In this document: positions 42,501 through 51,305 of the stretch, piece after piece | How the letters are laid out: each line of letters starts with the position of its first letter | How positions within the stretch are numbered: position 1 is the first letter of the stretch | DNA from: Streptomyces bungoensis | GTDB lineage: Bacteria; Actinomycetota; Actinomycetes; Streptomycetales; Streptomycetaceae | Direction of reading: 5' to 3' | Length of the DNA: 64,000 nt | Assembly (NCBI RefSeq): GCF_001514215.1 | Contig: NZ_KQ948873.1 | Location: forward strand, 62,001 to 126,000 | Notes under the pieces: model-generated | What the model was told of the DNA's origin: nothing | The model's input: the letters and a program-made list of their open reading frames with translations, nothing else | Databases searched by the model: none | Program-made: the position numbers and the translations under genes

Positions 42501-44303
42501 ATGATGAACCAGAGTGCCGCGATTCTCCAGCCCTCGGACTGTGCTTTTGGGGCTGAAGGTCGCTTTGATAGTGATTTTTCGCCGACTGAATCCAGTCAAT
42601 CTCCGGCTGGAATCGAGCGTTGCGTCGCCGTCGTGCGCCGTGGTCGGGTGAAGGTGCCGATGCGGATCGTCGAATCCCCGCACTACACCGACGCCGCACT
42701 CAGCGTCTACGTCAAGGTCAAGGCTCTCGGCCTGCGCCCTGAAGGCTGCACCGCAGGGGTCGCCACCCTCGCCTCCTACCTGGGTATGTCCGCATCGACC
42801 GTTCAGCGTGGTCTGGCGCAGCTGCGGGCTGAAGCCCCCGACGGCATCATCGAACTTCCCGACAGCCGGCGCCGCTCCCTGCCGGGCGGAAGGGGAACCA
42901 CCGCATGCCGTCGGGTCCGTCCGCTGCAGTCCGCCGAGCGGTTCATCTGGCTGCCCGTGGCCGCAAGCGAACACCTGCGTCCTCGCCTGCTCCGCGCTTT
43001 GGCGGTCATCGCCTTCGCCGTCGCGCAGAAGATCCCCCTGACCGAGAGCGCGCTCGCCGGCTTCCTGCACCACCATTCCGGTCCACGGGCCGGAGAGGCG
43101 ATCAGCACCGACGCGGCGGGCCGCATCGTCGACGAACTGGCCGCGTCGGGTTGGATCAGCGTGCGGCGGCGGGCCGGGCTCCAGGGACGCCACGTGTTCG
43201 TGGTCCACGACGAGCCGGTCGTCGTCTCTTCCTACTTCGATGACCGATCAGGTCTCGACGCTGATGCGCGTTCGCTCGCGTATAAGGAAGACCTGAAGAT
43301 TGACCGACCCGAGAACGACGCTGCGCCTTTGCCATCCGCCGTAGGCGAGGTACCGGTGGACAAGCACGTCGAGACGTCCGCCCGAACGCCGGGCGCCATC
43401 AGGGCAGCGGATGGTCGCGCGCTGCGCGCGGAGGACCGAACCCCACCTGTCCCGCCCTCCCCCACCCGCAAGGAGCCCTATGACGGGCCGCAACTGACCT
43501 TCAGTGGCAGGCTTCACGCCGTCCTGGAGCCGGTTCGCTTCCTGCTCAAGAACGTGAACACCTACGTGCAGCGCAGAATCGGTCGGGAGATCGCCCGACA
43601 ACTCGACGACGGCGTCACTGTTCCCCGCCTGCAGGCCAGGCTCACCCAACGCCTCGCGCAGACCTTCCTCGACGACATCCGGGACGCGGGGCGGTGGCTG
43701 CTGGGTGTCGCGCTCCCCCGCTGGGGCTGCGCCAATCCGGACTGCGAAACAGGCGTGCTCTGGTCGACCGGCACGCGCTGCCCCGCCTGCCGCGAAGTGG
43801 CGTCGGTCCGCCGGCACCGCACACCACTCCCCCGTACGGAGCTGGGCGGGGAAGCCGGAGCACGAAACGTCTCGTGTTCCGTGGTCGTTCCACCGCCCCC
43901 TGAGGCCCGCATCGTGTCCTGCTGCCCTGGCTGCGAGCGTCCTCACCGCCCAGGGAACTCCGGCCTGTGTGATGGATGCCGGACCGCCAACGAACCTGTT
44001 ACCGCGGGCGACGGCGCACGGTGCCGGGGTAACGACGGCATGTGCGGCCGCCCGGCACCGCACGGCCTGTGCTGGCGGTGCCGCATCGCCTCGGAGGGAC
44101 AGTCGGTTGCCGCACCGCCAGGTACCGAGCGCAGGCAGGACCTTCAGGGGCGGCCGGCCAGGGTCGTCTCACGCACCGGGCTCTCCTCGGAAGCGTCGAG
44201 TTCCGAAGTAGCCGGAGCCACGGCCTCTGCCGTCTCAGACGCGGCGGGTACGGCAGCCTCGTATGCCGCCTTGACCGCTCGCCGCTCCTTCCACAGGTGG
44301 TAG
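42501..44303 (+). CDS. Winged-helix/zinc-ribbon plasmid-type protein
   Basis: 600-aa protein of unknown function, of a type common on actinomycete linear plasmids and chromosome arms. A winged-helix domain occupies about residues 60-110 (AGVATLASYLGMSASTVQRGLAQLR), and a second one lies further on (ALAGFLHHHSGPRAGEAIS... IVDELAASGWISVRR). The C-terminal half has several cysteine pairs (CANPDCETG, CPACRE, CCPGCERP, CDGC, CRGNDGMCGRP, CWRC) that look like zinc ribbons. It may act in replication or regulation. The start is uncertain (ATG 42501 or 42504). The last 160 bases overlap the 3' end of the opposite-strand gene at 44144. Confidence 0.65.
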   Translation: MMNQSAAILQPSDCAFGAEGRFDSDFSPTESSQSPAGIERCVAVVRRGRVKVPMRIVESPHYTDAALSVYVKVKALGLRPEGCTAGVATLASYLGMSASTVQRGLAQLRAEAPDGIIELPDSRRRSLPGGRGTTACRRVRPLQSAERFIWLPVAASEHLRPRLLRALAVIAFAVAQKIPLTESALAGFLHHHSGPRAGEAISTDAAGRIVDELAASGWISVRRRAGLQGRHVFVVHDEPVVVSSYFDDRSGLDADARSLAYKEDLKIDRPENDAAPLPSAVGEVPVDKHVETSARTPGAIRAADGRALRAEDRTPPVPPSPTRKEPYDGPQLTFSGRLHAVLEPVRFLLKNVNTYVQRRIGREIARQLDDGVTVPRLQARLTQRLAQTFLDDIRDAGRWLLGVALPRWGCANPDCETGVLWSTGTRCPACREVASVRRHRTPLPRTELGGEAGARNVSCSVVVPPPPEARIVSCCPGCERPHRPGNSGLCDGCRTANEPVTAGDGARCRGNDGMCGRPAPHGLCWRCRIASEGQSVAAPPGTERRQDLQGRPARVVSRTGLSSEASSSEVAGATASAVSDAAGTAASYAALTARRSFHRW

Positions 44304-44968
44304 ACCGCGATGGCGAGAATGGCTGTGCCGATCAGGTTGGCGACGAAGTGCCACCACACCCGGTACGTCACCAGTGCCGGACCCGGTTCAATCAGGCCGA
44401 ACCAGGTGGACAGGCCGATGGCGCGGGTGGCGCCGAGCGCGACGGAGAGGGTCAGAACGACGTGCTCCAGGCCGTGGATGGTCTGCATCCACACGCCCAT
44501 CCTGGCCCACTTGCGCGACTTGAGGTTGCGCGCGGCGCGCTGCGTGATCTGGGCGATGCCGACAAGCCCGGCGAGGAAGATGAAGTTGCCTACGAGGTGC
44601 AGGATCTCCATGCCGAGCGTGGGCTTGGTGGGATCCACCTGGCCCATGCCGCGTGCCAGACCGGTTCCCCAAGGAGTCATCCAGGCCGGGGAGTACGGAT
44701 GGGCCACCCAGTAACCGACCTGCGCGACGTGCTCCTGGAAGTGACCGACCTGGCCGATCACACCGAGCCCGATGACGGCGACGGCAGTCTTGTACATCCA
44801 GGGCCGGACCTGCCGTCGGTTCCCGAAGGCGAGCACGACCACGGCCGCCCACATCGCGACGGCCCATCCCGTGAGCAAGAGGGCTCCCAGCGTGTCCCAG
44901 GATGAGACACCGCTCCCCCCCATACCCGACATGCTTCCCATCCCGTGCGCTCCGTGCGCGTGATCCAT
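44144..44968 (-). CDS. DUF6008-like multi-span membrane protein with His/Met-rich N-terminus
   Basis: 274-aa membrane protein with about six hydrophobic segments (TLGALLLTGWAVAMWAAVVV, VAVIGLGVIGQVGHF, ILHLVGNFIFLAGLVGI, GLEHVVLTLSVALGAT, FVANLIGTAILAIAVY). The N-terminus MDHAHGAHGMGSMSGMGG is rich in His and Met, as in copper-handling proteins, and the C-terminus is Ala/Glu-rich. The DUF6008 label is from memory; function unknown. It is transcribed against the gene at 42501-44303 and overlaps it by 160 bp at the 3' ends. Confidence 0.75.
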   Translation of the reverse strand: MDHAHGAHGMGSMSGMGGSGVSSWDTLGALLLTGWAVAMWAAVVVLAFGNRRQVRPWMYKTAVAVIGLGVIGQVGHFQEHVAQVGYWVAHPYSPAWMTPWGTGLARGMGQVDPTKPTLGMEILHLVGNFIFLAGLVGIAQITQRAARNLKSRKWARMGVWMQTIHGLEHVVLTLSVALGATRAIGLSTWFGLIEPGPALVTYRVWWHFVANLIGTAILAIAVYHLWKERRAVKAAYEAAVPAASETAEAVAPATSELDASEESPVRETTLAGRP

Positions 44969-45700
44969 GGGTGCCCCCTCATGGGAATCGACTCCGGACA
45001 GCGACCTGAAGGGCGCTCGGCGTCACGCTAGGGATCGTCGGTACCCGGCGGCCACTTCAAATGTGCGGACTTGCGGTACCCCGGGTGCGCCCTCCTCCTG
45101 GCCTCCTTGCGGCGCCTCGCCCAGGTTCACCGCTTGCACGAAAGCCAGCAAAGCTGGCAGGTGCTGTCCCGCGTCCGACGACCGATCCGGAATTGGGCAT
45201 CGCGGCTGATTCCGTAGTACGTGCGGGGCGACCGCGCCTATGACCTCACGCCGGCGGCGACCTGAAGACACGACCGCGCGGCTGCCCCGTAGGCGATGGG
45301 ACAGCAGACAGGCGAAGGCCGGGATACCACCGGGATCTCCGGTCTCGGCCGGGTACGGCGGTCATTGCCGCAGTACGTGAGGCGGTAGCCGGGCTGGCAA
45401 GGCTCGCGGCCCGCGATGGGTCGGTGCAGTGCGCGGTGAGCGCGGCCTCCACGATCCGCTCGTCCGAGCCTATCTGGCGGCGACTGTCGCGCTGGACGAG
45501 TGCGGGGTGGCGGCGGGCTTCCGCTGGCGGCGCCGGAGCGGCCGGTCGTCCGTCACGGCGGCGGATACCGGCGGCGAGTCCCCCTCTTTGCCCACATCGA
45601 CGACGACCTGCGCGGGGATCGCTTGGGCCGTGGCTGGACGCGCTCAAGGATGGACCCATTGCCGAACTGAGCCCATCGGGGTTGCTCAGATGCTAAGGAA
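44969..45700. other. Gap without a convincing gene
   Basis: No frame in this stretch has family sequence. Several short frames on both strands look like GC-driven chance frames. A relic around 45430-45600 (GVAAGFRWRRRSG) is possible but cannot be assigned. Confidence 0.5.
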
Positions 45701-45761
45701 GACGTCCTGGAGACCGCACCTCATTGACGTGACGTACATGAGGTGCGGTCCGGAGGACGTC
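45701..45761 (-). terminator. Hairpin at the end of the small winged-helix operon
   Basis: GACGTCCTGGAGACCGCACC (45701-45720) and its near-complement (45742-45761, GGTGCGGTCCGGAGGACGTC) form a stem of 20 of 23 paired bases with TCA/TGA extending it; the 15-base loop contains TGACGTGACGTACA. It overlaps the stop codon of the gene ending at 45760. It could be a terminator or a protein-binding palindrome. Confidence 0.6.
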
Positions 45762-46074
45762 ATGTGGCGCGGCGAAGTGGGATGACGACGTTTTCGCCCA
45801 TGCGCTTGGGGTCGAGCCGGTAGTACCTGATGTGACCGAGCCTCTCGGTTTCCTCGAGCCAGCCGGCTTCGATGACCTGCTTGCGGGTGCGGGAGAAGAC
45901 TGGAGGGGCCATGCCCACGAGCTTGGCCAGGTTGGCGGCGGTCTCCAGGACGGCGCCGGACCGGTCGGTGGGGTGGAGGGCGTACAGCATGACGACGAGT
46001 CGCTGATTGGCGGTCATGCCAGCTGTCTTCTCAAGCAGCTCGAGGTTCTTCTGCTTGGCGTCGTTGTCAATCAC
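45760..46074 (-). CDS. Small winged-helix protein 2
   Basis: 104-aa protein with a MarR-like winged helix: MTANQRLVVMLYALHPTD, then TAANLAKLVGMAPPVFSRTRK as the helix-turn-helix and EAGWLEETERLGHIRYYRLD as the wing. The GTG at 46074 overlaps the upstream stop (GTGA) and has GGGAGG before it; the longer start at 46086 is less likely. It resembles the preceding gene in fold, so the two may form a heteromeric regulator or a replication module. Confidence 0.65.
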   Translation of the reverse strand: MIDNDAKQKNLELLEKTAGMTANQRLVVMLYALHPTDRSGAVLETAANLAKLVGMAPPVFSRTRKQVIEAGWLEETERLGHIRYYRLDPKRMGENVVIPLRRAT

Positions 46075-46523
46075 TGGGCCTCCCACCGCGCAGGGGCGCT
46101 CTCGTCGAATCCGGGGATATCCGGCGGGTTACACGTCTTCACCGCTTCACGCTGCTCGAGCCCCGTCCCGTGGAAAGCGATGTAGGGGCTGATCCGGTAG
46201 AAGTTGTAGTTGCCGACCCGTCCACGAACGATCAGGATGCGGTGTTTGACCAGCTTCCTGTTGATCTTGCCTACCGCGTCAGCGGACATTCCCACACGCT
46301 TGGCGATGTCCGCGCCGGTGGCTCGCAGCGGTTCCATGCCCTCCGGGGACACCCCGATCCACCAGAGAACCAGGAACTTCTGACTCGGTGTGAAGGCCTT
46401 GGATTCGGTGATCGCCTCGACACGCGCCTTGTCGACCTGCGTGTGCCTGCCCGAGAAGGCGTACGGCGCATAGGGGACCGGCTCGCCCGTATCGGCGTCG
46501 ACCAGCCTGCGTACTGCTCCCAA
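46071..46523 (-). CDS. Small winged-helix protein 1 (MarR/RepL-like)
   Basis: 150-aa winged-helix protein. FTPSQKFLVLWWIGVSPEGM is followed by GADIAKRVGMSADAVGKINRKL (helix-turn-helix) and GNYNFYRISPYIAFHGTGLEQ. The last segment recalls the F-x-I-x-P-x-x-A-F-x-G end of RepL-type plasmid initiators, but the match is from memory and weak. It is located in the plasmid backbone and coupled to the next gene. A CTCATGTACGT motif upstream (46587-46601) recurs in the hairpin at 45701-45761. Confidence 0.6.
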   Translation of the reverse strand: MGAVRRLVDADTGEPVPYAPYAFSGRHTQVDKARVEAITESKAFTPSQKFLVLWWIGVSPEGMEPLRATGADIAKRVGMSADAVGKINRKLVKHRILIVRGRVGNYNFYRISPYIAFHGTGLEQREAVKTCNPPDIPGFDESAPARWEAQ

Positions 46524-47097
46524 CGAGCCCTCCGAGCGAGGAGATAACTACTGGTTCATGAGTGGCGGCTGTGAAGCCGACCAGATGAACTTAACGTACA
46601 TGAGCAGGAAGTCAATCAACTCCGCCTGTCAGCCGTGTCGGTTGCTGCGTCGCTCGGGTCGTGGGTCATCGGCACGCAGTGCCCGTTCGGCAGAGTCATG
46701 TACTCCACGTCAATTTGGTGCGGTTGCAGGAACCGGGTGCCAGATCCTGTGGCCGTGGTGGCAGTTCCCTTGACCGTGGTCCCGGTTCCTGGAGTCGTGG
46801 TGCCTGGTCTCTGGAACCGGGTCCCGGGTTGAGGGATCTGGGCACTCAGATCCCTGAGTCGTGCTCCACGATCTCCCGAACTGCCTGCCAGTCCTGGCGA
46901 TCGTGGTGTACGCATACGTTTCTGCAGGTCAGGACCGCTTTTGGGGTGGCGCTCTCTTACCTTGGTAAGCAGCACGCCGTTCACCACACCTCACCCCGCT
47001 AGTGGCATGGTCCTGTCCTGCGCCTGCGACGAGGTTGGTGGGCCGACTGTTTGCTTGCACTGCTTCGCACGACGGCCGACAACCGCTGCCCACGCAC
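46524..47097. other. Largely non-coding stretch
   Basis: A reverse-strand frame (46616-46987) ends FLQPHQIDVEYMTLPNGHC and is Gly/Thr-rich in the middle; it may be a small gene but has no recognised family or clear ribosome site. AGGGATCT/AGATCCCT (46832-46855) is an inverted repeat. Otherwise nothing is evident. Confidence 0.4.
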
Positions 47098-47376
47098 GCG
47101 AGCCCTCCACGGGCTCGCAGCCGGCCCAGGTCCCTCACTGCCTCGGTAGCTGGGATCAAGGCCGCCGGGAAGCTCAACCCGCCGCTTTCCGGCGCGCACG
47201 GTCTTCGCCACGACGAAACGGGTTCGCGCCGGGAAGCGGCGGGGCAGCGGGGTCCAGGGGCCGGCGAAGGCCCCTGGTACCACGCTGCCGCACCACGTCC
47301 GGGGACGTCACTAAGCCCGCAGGCTCCAACGGCGGGTGCGTAGGCAACTGCTGAGGAAGCAGTGAGGCGCACCCGC
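47098..47376. ncRNA. Candidate structured non-coding RNA downstream of tpg
   Basis: Four strong stem-loops follow each other: GCGAGCCC/GGGCTCGC (47098-47118); a 19-bp stem with one mismatch, CCCGCCGCTTTCCGGCGCG paired with 47225-47243; GGCAGCG..CCAGGGGCC paired with GGCCCCTGG..CGCTGCC (about 47244-47288); and GCGGGTGCG/CGCACCCGC (47332-47376) enclosing ACTGCT/AGCAGT. No frame on either strand has family sequence. Candidate explanations are a structured RNA, the guide-RNA end of a lost IS200/605 element, or a DNA structure for the linear replicon. Strand is unknown. Confidence 0.5.
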
Positions 47377-47473
47377 GGACCTACCGGACCCGGCAGGAGA
47401 GGTCTGCGGTGGCCCGCATCGGAGACATGCACATTCTGAAGTCATCCGAGTGGCGGAACCTGTGAACCGGAGG

Positions 47474-48031
47474 CTAAAGGTCGAACTCGATGTACTCGAT
47501 GTCGGTGAAGCGCACCTCTTCCAACATCCCGGCGCGGCGGCCGCTGTCTTGGAAGTACACGTCCTTGAGCGCTTCAGCGGCGATCTCCTGGAGCCGCTGG
47601 TCGTTGGCGCCCTGTTCTTGGGCTTGGAAGAGGCGGGCAGCGTACTGGGGTGGCAGTGCGACGGTGAGGTGACGCAGGCGGGCGTCGTCGGTGGAGCCGA
47701 TCGGGGCGGTGTAGCCGATCCTGGCGCGGGTGTCGATGACGATGCCGTCCGTGGTCGCCGCCCGCTGCTTGGCCTGGGCGCGGATCTGCGGTTGCCACCG
47801 CTTCGTCACCTCAGCCTTCAGGCGGGCGGCGAGGTCGGGGCGAGGCTTTTTGATCTGGTCTTTGACGTACCGCTCGACGGTGCGCTGGGAGATCCGCAGC
47901 ATCTGGGCGACGGGCCTGGTGCCCTTGAGCTGTTTGACCAGGTAGCGCATCTGCGCGCCGGCCGACTTGGGGATGGGTCGGGTGAACGCCCCCTGGACCG
48001 CCTTGTCCAGGCCGGCCCCGAACATGCTCAT
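47474..48031 (-). CDS. tpg: Telomere terminal protein Tpg
   Basis: 185-aa terminal protein that becomes covalently attached to the 5' ends of Streptomyces linear replicons and primes end patching. Characteristic stretches are MFGAGLDKAVQGAFTRPIPK, SAGAQMRYLVKQLKGTRPVA, RISQRTVERYVKDQIKKPRP, GIVIDTRARIGYTAPIGSTD and EALKDVYFQDSGRRAGMLEE. Length matches the Tpg family (about 185 aa). It is encoded 10 bp after tap on the same strand, the standard tap-tpg operon. Its presence shows that the replicon is, or descends from, a linear one with Tpg-type telomeres. Confidence 0.95.
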   Translation of the reverse strand: MSMFGAGLDKAVQGAFTRPIPKSAGAQMRYLVKQLKGTRPVAQMLRISQRTVERYVKDQIKKPRPDLAARLKAEVTKRWQPQIRAQAKQRAATTDGIVIDTRARIGYTAPIGSTDDARLRHLTVALPPQYAARLFQAQEQGANDQRLQEIAAEALKDVYFQDSGRRAGMLEEVRFTDIEYIEFDL

Positions 48032-48041
48032 CGAGGTCTAC

Positions 48042-50285
48042 CTACTCCCCGTTGTCCTTGTTGGTGACCTGACCGTCCTTGATGTACCGGGCGAGGTTGA
48101 GTTCTGGCGCCTGGAACTGCTCTCGGACTCCTTCGCCCCACAGCACCGTCTGGGTGCCCTCGTGCTTGACCATCCCTGGCGAGACGCCGAGCCGCCAGCC
48201 ACCCGGCAGCGGCTTGCCGTTGCGGTAGGGCAGGAAGTCCAGCGGGGACGGGCCGTCGGCGGCGTACACCGCGCAGTCCGAGAGGATCGCGGTGGGGTAC
48301 TGCCCGGTGAACGCCGCGTGCTTGACGAGCTTGCGGTGCATGTTGATCCGGGTACGGGAGATCACGGCGGCGCGGATGTCCGGGCGCCAGGTCGGCCGGG
48401 ACAGGGCTCGCCAGGGCTGCCCCGGCTTCCATCCCTCGCCGCGCGGCCGCTCGCGCAGCTTGCCGATGCCGCCCTTCACCGTGGCCTTGATCGCGGAGAC
48501 CAAGATCGCCATTTCCGGGTCACGGTCCCGGTACCCGTCCATCGCCGTGAGGAATTCTTCCGGGGATGCGTCGGCGGGTACGCCGAGGTCGGCCATGGTG
48601 GTGATGTAGGCGTCGCGCAGGCGGTTGTACCAGGCGTCAAGGTAACGGCCGTTGTCGTGCCGCACGTATGCCTCGATCGGGCGGACGTCGTAGCCGAGCT
48701 CGACGGCGTAGGCGACGGTGGGCGTGGCGTACCAGGCCGGCCCACCGGGACGCTCGCCCGTCGGGGTGAACGGGCTGGGCAACAGGTCCCCATTCAGATC
48801 CGCCCACTCTTTGCCGAGCTTGATTCGGGACAGGTCGACATGGGACAGGTCAACGAGCCAGGAGCCGGGCAGCTTCGGGTCGAACAGGGGCTGCTGGACG
48901 TGTGTCGGTGCGCCGAGACCCACGGTCAGGCCGTTGGCGCCGGCGGCGAAGGCCATATTGACGTCGATGCCGACCAGGTACCGCTTAGTGCATTCGTCGT
49001 CGGTGAGCGGCCGCGCCCAGTCATACGCCTCTTCGAACAGCTTCTCGGCAGGGGTGCGCTGGTGGAAGCGCGGCAGGTCCTTGAGGAGAGGGTGCCCGTC
49101 GGGAGCTTCGCACGGGGCGCAGTCGACCGGGTGCTCACCCAGCGAGCCCGGGTTCTTGGTGTCTGCCTTCCGGAAGCCGCCGGTGGCTTCGTCGCGTACA
49201 GCGTGGGTTGGGGGGTGCAGCGCAGTCATCAGCTCGAGGCCGGTGACCGCGGTGGAGCCGCGCGGCGTCATCACCCGGGACGCGTAGGTGCCCAGGAGCC
49301 GGGCGAGTTCCGCCGGCGGTAGCTGCCCCGCAATGCCCCAGTGCCGGGGGTCGAGCGCGCGCCAGGACGGGATGCACAGCTGCACGCACTGGCGCTCAGA
49401 TCCCTGCGCCGGGCGGTAGATCCGCGCCCAGGGCCCGAACCCGCGCTTCGTCAGCTTCCAGTCGGCGCGCGCCAGCTGCCTGAGGACCTTGTGATCCTCC
49501 TGGAGGCGACCAGTGCGCCGCTCTTCGTCGGTGAGGGCGACCGGCAGGCCGTAGTGTTCCAGCGCGGCCTCGGTGAGCACGAGCAGCGGGTCGGCGTCCT
49601 TGCCCGGGCCGGACAGCTTCGGCTGCCCCAGCTTGCCCTCCTTCAGAGTCCACTCCACCAGGGCCGAAAGAGAACTTGTGGGCACGTCGAGGACCAGGCC
49701 GCCCACGCAGTACGCCAGGACCTGCCCGTCGTCGGCGTCGACGACCGCAAGCGGACCGTTCTCGAAGTGTGGGTCGGTGCCGGCCACCGGGGCATGAACC
49801 GCAGCGGCCTTCTTGGTGCCAAAGGATGTCGACGAGCGCCTGGCAGCGTGTGGCACCGGATGCGGCGCTGTAGCCCCGGTGGCAGCCGTGGGTGCAGCGG
49901 GACGGGATCGGGTGTGTCCGGGAACATGCGCAGCTGCGGACTCGGGCGTTGGGGGTGGCTCTTCGGTCCGCTTTCCCGTCGGTTCGGGCTGATGGGGGCG
50001 CGTGTCGCCCTGTGCCGTGTCCTGCTCGGACGCAGTCACGGTGGGGGTGGGGTAGAGCTCCGCGAGTTGCTTGAGTAGCCGGGCGTACGCGTTGCGTTCC
50101 GGCGGCCGCGGCTCCGTCTTGCCGGACTCCCAGCCGCTGACCGTGGCGCGGCGCACCTTGAGGGCTGCGGCGACTTCTTCGACCGTGAGGCCGTGTGCTT
50201 TCCGCAGCCGCCTGCGTTCCTCCGGCGGCGGCAGCGGGGAGCGGGACGCGATCAGCGCGTCGACCGCGTCGAACAACTCGGACAT
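48042..50285 (-). CDS. tap: Telomere-associated protein Tap
   Basis: 747-aa protein that recruits Tpg to the single-stranded telomere overhang. An XRE-type helix-turn-helix is at residues 25-75 (LRKAHGLTVEEVAAALKVRR, TVSGWESGKTEPRPP). A Pro/Thr-rich linker follows, then a large C-terminal domain with YLVGIDVNMAFAAGANGL, a catalytic-like acidic segment, and KATVKGGIGKLRERPRG, as in family-B-polymerase-like regions. ATG 50285 follows GGAGG. It forms an operon with tpg. Upstream sequence has CGTACATCTTGCGTACGAATG, which may be the promoter or operator. Confidence 0.93.
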   Translation of the reverse strand: MSELFDAVDALIASRSPLPPPEERRRLRKAHGLTVEEVAAALKVRRATVSGWESGKTEPRPPERNAYARLLKQLAELYPTPTVTASEQDTAQGDTRPHQPEPTGKRTEEPPPTPESAAAHVPGHTRSRPAAPTAATGATAPHPVPHAARRSSTSFGTKKAAAVHAPVAGTDPHFENGPLAVVDADDGQVLAYCVGGLVLDVPTSSLSALVEWTLKEGKLGQPKLSGPGKDADPLLVLTEAALEHYGLPVALTDEERRTGRLQEDHKVLRQLARADWKLTKRGFGPWARIYRPAQGSERQCVQLCIPSWRALDPRHWGIAGQLPPAELARLLGTYASRVMTPRGSTAVTGLELMTALHPPTHAVRDEATGGFRKADTKNPGSLGEHPVDCAPCEAPDGHPLLKDLPRFHQRTPAEKLFEEAYDWARPLTDDECTKRYLVGIDVNMAFAAGANGLTVGLGAPTHVQQPLFDPKLPGSWLVDLSHVDLSRIKLGKEWADLNGDLLPSPFTPTGERPGGPAWYATPTVAYAVELGYDVRPIEAYVRHDNGRYLDAWYNRLRDAYITTMADLGVPADASPEEFLTAMDGYRDRDPEMAILVSAIKATVKGGIGKLRERPRGEGWKPGQPWRALSRPTWRPDIRAAVISRTRINMHRKLVKHAAFTGQYPTAILSDCAVYAADGPSPLDFLPYRNGKPLPGGWRLGVSPGMVKHEGTQTVLWGEGVREQFQAPELNLARYIKDGQVTNKDNGE

Positions 50286-50678
50286 GGAGTACCTCCACCC
50301 CGGATCCTACCACCGAACGCACGAACGGCGCATTTTCCGCGTACATCTTGCGTACGAATGTCGTCTGCTCGATCAATATTGGCAACAAGGCTCGGGGTGA
50401 TCACCTGATGCAGCGGCGACATCGGATCTCGCCTTCGTGCCGCTCGTCGGTCGGAACGAGCCCGGCGGCAGTGGCGACGGCAGCGGATGCCCGATGCTCA
50501 GGGTGGATGTGGGCGATGACGGTGTGCACCGCTGTCAGCTAAGCCAGTCGACGAGGCCTCGGGCTGCTTCCCTGCAGGGCTCGTGGAATGTCCGGCGTGC
50601 CGCCGATGAAGGTGTGCAGGGCTGGCGCGCGTGTATGCGGATCACCACTTCGGGACGGGCTGCTACCACCGGAAGAGG
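50286..50678. other. Control region upstream of tap and spacer
   Basis: No gene recognised. The first 90 bases hold the likely tap promoter, including the repeated GCGTAC (50338-50356) and an AT-rich ATCAATATTGGC. The rest is featureless. Confidence 0.5.
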
Positions 50679-51053
50679 TCAGCTGGGATTCAGTGGCGTG
50701 ATGCCGGTTGCGGCGTACACCTCAGGCTCAAGCGACAACACTGTCAGGGGCGCGCCTTCCCTGGCTGCCTGCCAGGCGATCGCCGCCGCGTGAGCCACCG
50801 GCCAGTCCACGTCCTTCCAGGCCATCGCATCGACCGCGTGCGCCGCGGTGAAGGGCACCTGCTCCGCGAACCGCAGCGACGCGGCATGCTTGCCGGCGCC
50901 GACAACGTGCCGCTCGGCGGCCCGCACGGACAGCGAAGGAATGATCACCTGGCCGCTGCCGCGCGAGGCCTCGATGTAGAGGCCGGTGAGGAAGGGATCC
51001 GCACGGTACAGGGCGGCCAGAGCGGTGTGGTCCAGGACGGCCGTCAGGGTCAT
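50679..51053 (-). CDS. PIN-domain toxin (VapC-like)
   Basis: 124-aa PIN-like ribonuclease. The first acidic residue is in AVLDHTALAALY, further acids in HAVDAMAWKDVDWPVAHAAA, and the last strand reads PLTVLSLEPEVY. The typical final D-x-x-F/D position is not clear, so catalysis is uncertain. The ATG overlaps the stop of the upstream antitoxin gene (ATGA), the classical toxin-antitoxin layout. Confidence 0.75.
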   Translation of the reverse strand: MTLTAVLDHTALAALYRADPFLTGLYIEASRGSGQVIIPSLSVRAAERHVVGAGKHAASLRFAEQVPFTAAHAVDAMAWKDVDWPVAHAAAIAWQAAREGAPLTVLSLEPEVYAATGITPLNPS

Positions 51054-51304
51054 GCGGCGGCGCCGCCCTGATGGGCGCGGATCTTCGCCCAGGCGTCCTG
51101 ACCGGCCTGCTGGACCTGCTCGGTGTACTCGATGCCGAGCTCGCGAGCGGCCTCGGCAGCCCGCTGCTCTCGCTCGGCTGCCGTGAGCTCGCGGGTGGCG
51201 AGCTCCTCGAGCAGCTCGGTGATGGTGGTGCCACGCTCCTCAGCGAGGAGCCGCAATCGGTTACGCACTTCCTCGCTGGTCTTGATGCTGGTTGGCTTGC
51301 CCAT
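51050..51304 (-). CDS. Ribbon-helix-helix antitoxin (VapB-like)
   Basis: 84-aa protein. TSIKTSEEVRNRLRLLAEER followed by GTTITELLEELATREL is a ribbon-helix-helix DNA-binding domain. The remaining charged, helical tail would bind the toxin. A perfect palindrome one base upstream of its ATG is the obvious autoregulatory site. Confidence 0.8.
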   Translation of the reverse strand: MGKPTSIKTSEEVRNRLRLLAEERGTTITELLEELATRELTAAEREQRAAEAARELGIEYTEQVQQAGQDAWAKIRAHQGGAAA

Positions 51305-51305
51305 G

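Noticed and set aside
46929..47432. 167-codon reverse frame across the structured region
   Set aside because: Composition is that of a chance frame through hairpin-rich DNA, with no ribosome site and no family.
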